A DNA stretch of 64,000 nucleotides from Dendrophyllia cribrosa (Eukaryota > Cnidaria > Anthozoa > Scleractinia > Dendrophylliidae), in the NCBI GenBank assembly GCA_024195265.1, contig JAJLRJ010000007.1, forward strand, positions 9,039,328 to 9,103,327, read 5' to 3'. Below are positions 63,365 to 64,000 of the stretch, piece by piece (positions within the stretch are counted from its first letter, which is position 1; every line of letters starts with the position of its first letter). The translations under genes and the position numbers were made by a program. Below the pieces are notes generated by a model. That model saw only the letters and a list, made by a program, of their open reading frames with translations, searched no databases and was not told the origin of the DNA.

Positions 63365-63845
63365 ACCCCGGGGGGGAGTGGGGGGTGGGAGTGGGGGTGG
63401 GGTACTCTCATATATACCTATATGAGTATGTGCCGCTGTGAAGGGTATGGTTTACAAACAGTTTAGTCTGGGAAAGGATATAGAAATCAGAAAGTTTTGG
63501 TCTAGAATAAGGTATCATTTACCAGGAAACTGATCAGTGGTATAAAGAATTAAGTCTGGAATAGGAATTGAAACTCGAAGAGAAAGAGTTTTCCCTAAAC
63601 GGAAATAAAATCATCGCGGCAAAATTGTTGAAAGATGGTTTTCTACTAATAGTAATACAGTTCTAAAAATAGCAAGTCTGGTATAGGGTAGGGATTTTCA
63701 CTGTCTAGTCTAGTATAGGGTTGCAAAATCAGCTAAACATGGTCTGGTATAGTGTAAGGGTTTCAGAATCTCAGCAGCCCACCCCACCCGAAAATATACC
63801 CAGTACCACCCCCCCCCCCCCCCCCCCCTCCCCCCCGCCCCGGAG
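63365..63845 (-). repeat. family P1 repeat, inverse copy
   Basis: Complement of 3720-4145: AGTCTGGTATAGGG, TTTCCCTAAACGGAAATAAA and CTGATCAGTGGTAT correspond in reverse order. G-rich at the left (63368-63405) and C-rich at the right (63808-63838). Confidence 0.8.
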
Positions 63846-64000
63846 TTTAACCACATTCATTTAAAAAAATTACCATTATGTGCTACAGCATCAATTTATC
63901 TGCGGTACACCATTCCTTCCCCGGCGATAGATTGTAATTAATTATTCACGAATGACTGCTTCACAGCACTTAATATATATATATTATTTTCAAAATATTT
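63846..64000. other. gene-free end of window
   Basis: AT-rich; a TA run at 63972-63985. Confidence 0.4.

Overview
This is eukaryotic, cnidarian-looking DNA, most likely from a stony coral or a close anthozoan relative. The signs are intron-containing genes with GT-AG junctions and AATAAA signals, a single-exon rhodopsin-class GPCR, an animal MFSD12-type transporter, tRNA-Arg genes of metazoan form, and a very dense load of short terminal-inverted-repeat elements, SINEs and LINE fragments. The species call is inference. There are no bacterial operons, CRISPR arrays or riboswitches. Coding sequence is a small fraction of the window; most of the DNA is repeats nested in repeats.

Layout. 1-10.8 kb: AT-rich and mostly noncoding, with a 17-bp minisatellite, a 61-bp tandem repeat, several palindromic elements, a SINE, Penelope-like debris and one weak two-exon small-protein candidate (4443-5317). 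11.0-13.9 kb: a compact four-exon gene for an 83-residue secreted peptide precursor. 13.99-26.03 kb: a tandem segmental duplication (5.6 kb and 6.4 kb copies) carrying tRNA-Arg genes and pseudogenes, SINE and LINE fragments and several small elements; each copy has lost a different internal block. 26-30.9 kb: small inverted-repeat elements. 30.93-31.85 kb: an intronless class A GPCR. 32.3-38.8 kb: LINE remnants and a complete but inactivated Ty3/gypsy-type LTR retrotransposon on the minus strand. 39.3-44.6 kb: small elements and a 29-bp satellite invaded by a 5'-truncated LINE with an open 1062-codon reading frame and by a second LINE tail.

45.88-63.15 kb: one minus-strand gene of ten coding exons for an MFSD12-like 12-helix transporter. 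The exons join in frame throughout. Intron 3 is enlarged by a 5.6-kb TTAA-flanked transposon carrying a THAP-like domain, which is itself full of nested elements. The window ends in a poly-C-bounded dispersed repeat whose inverse copy lies near the start.

The protein genes (secreted peptide, GPCR, transporter) show no sign of acting together. Points worth follow-up are the secreted peptide precursor, a hammerhead-ribozyme motif at 52932-52969, palindromic elements built around tRNA-like cores, a satellite that appears to have grown inside a dispersed repeat, and a LINE reading frame whose first codons come from satellite DNA.
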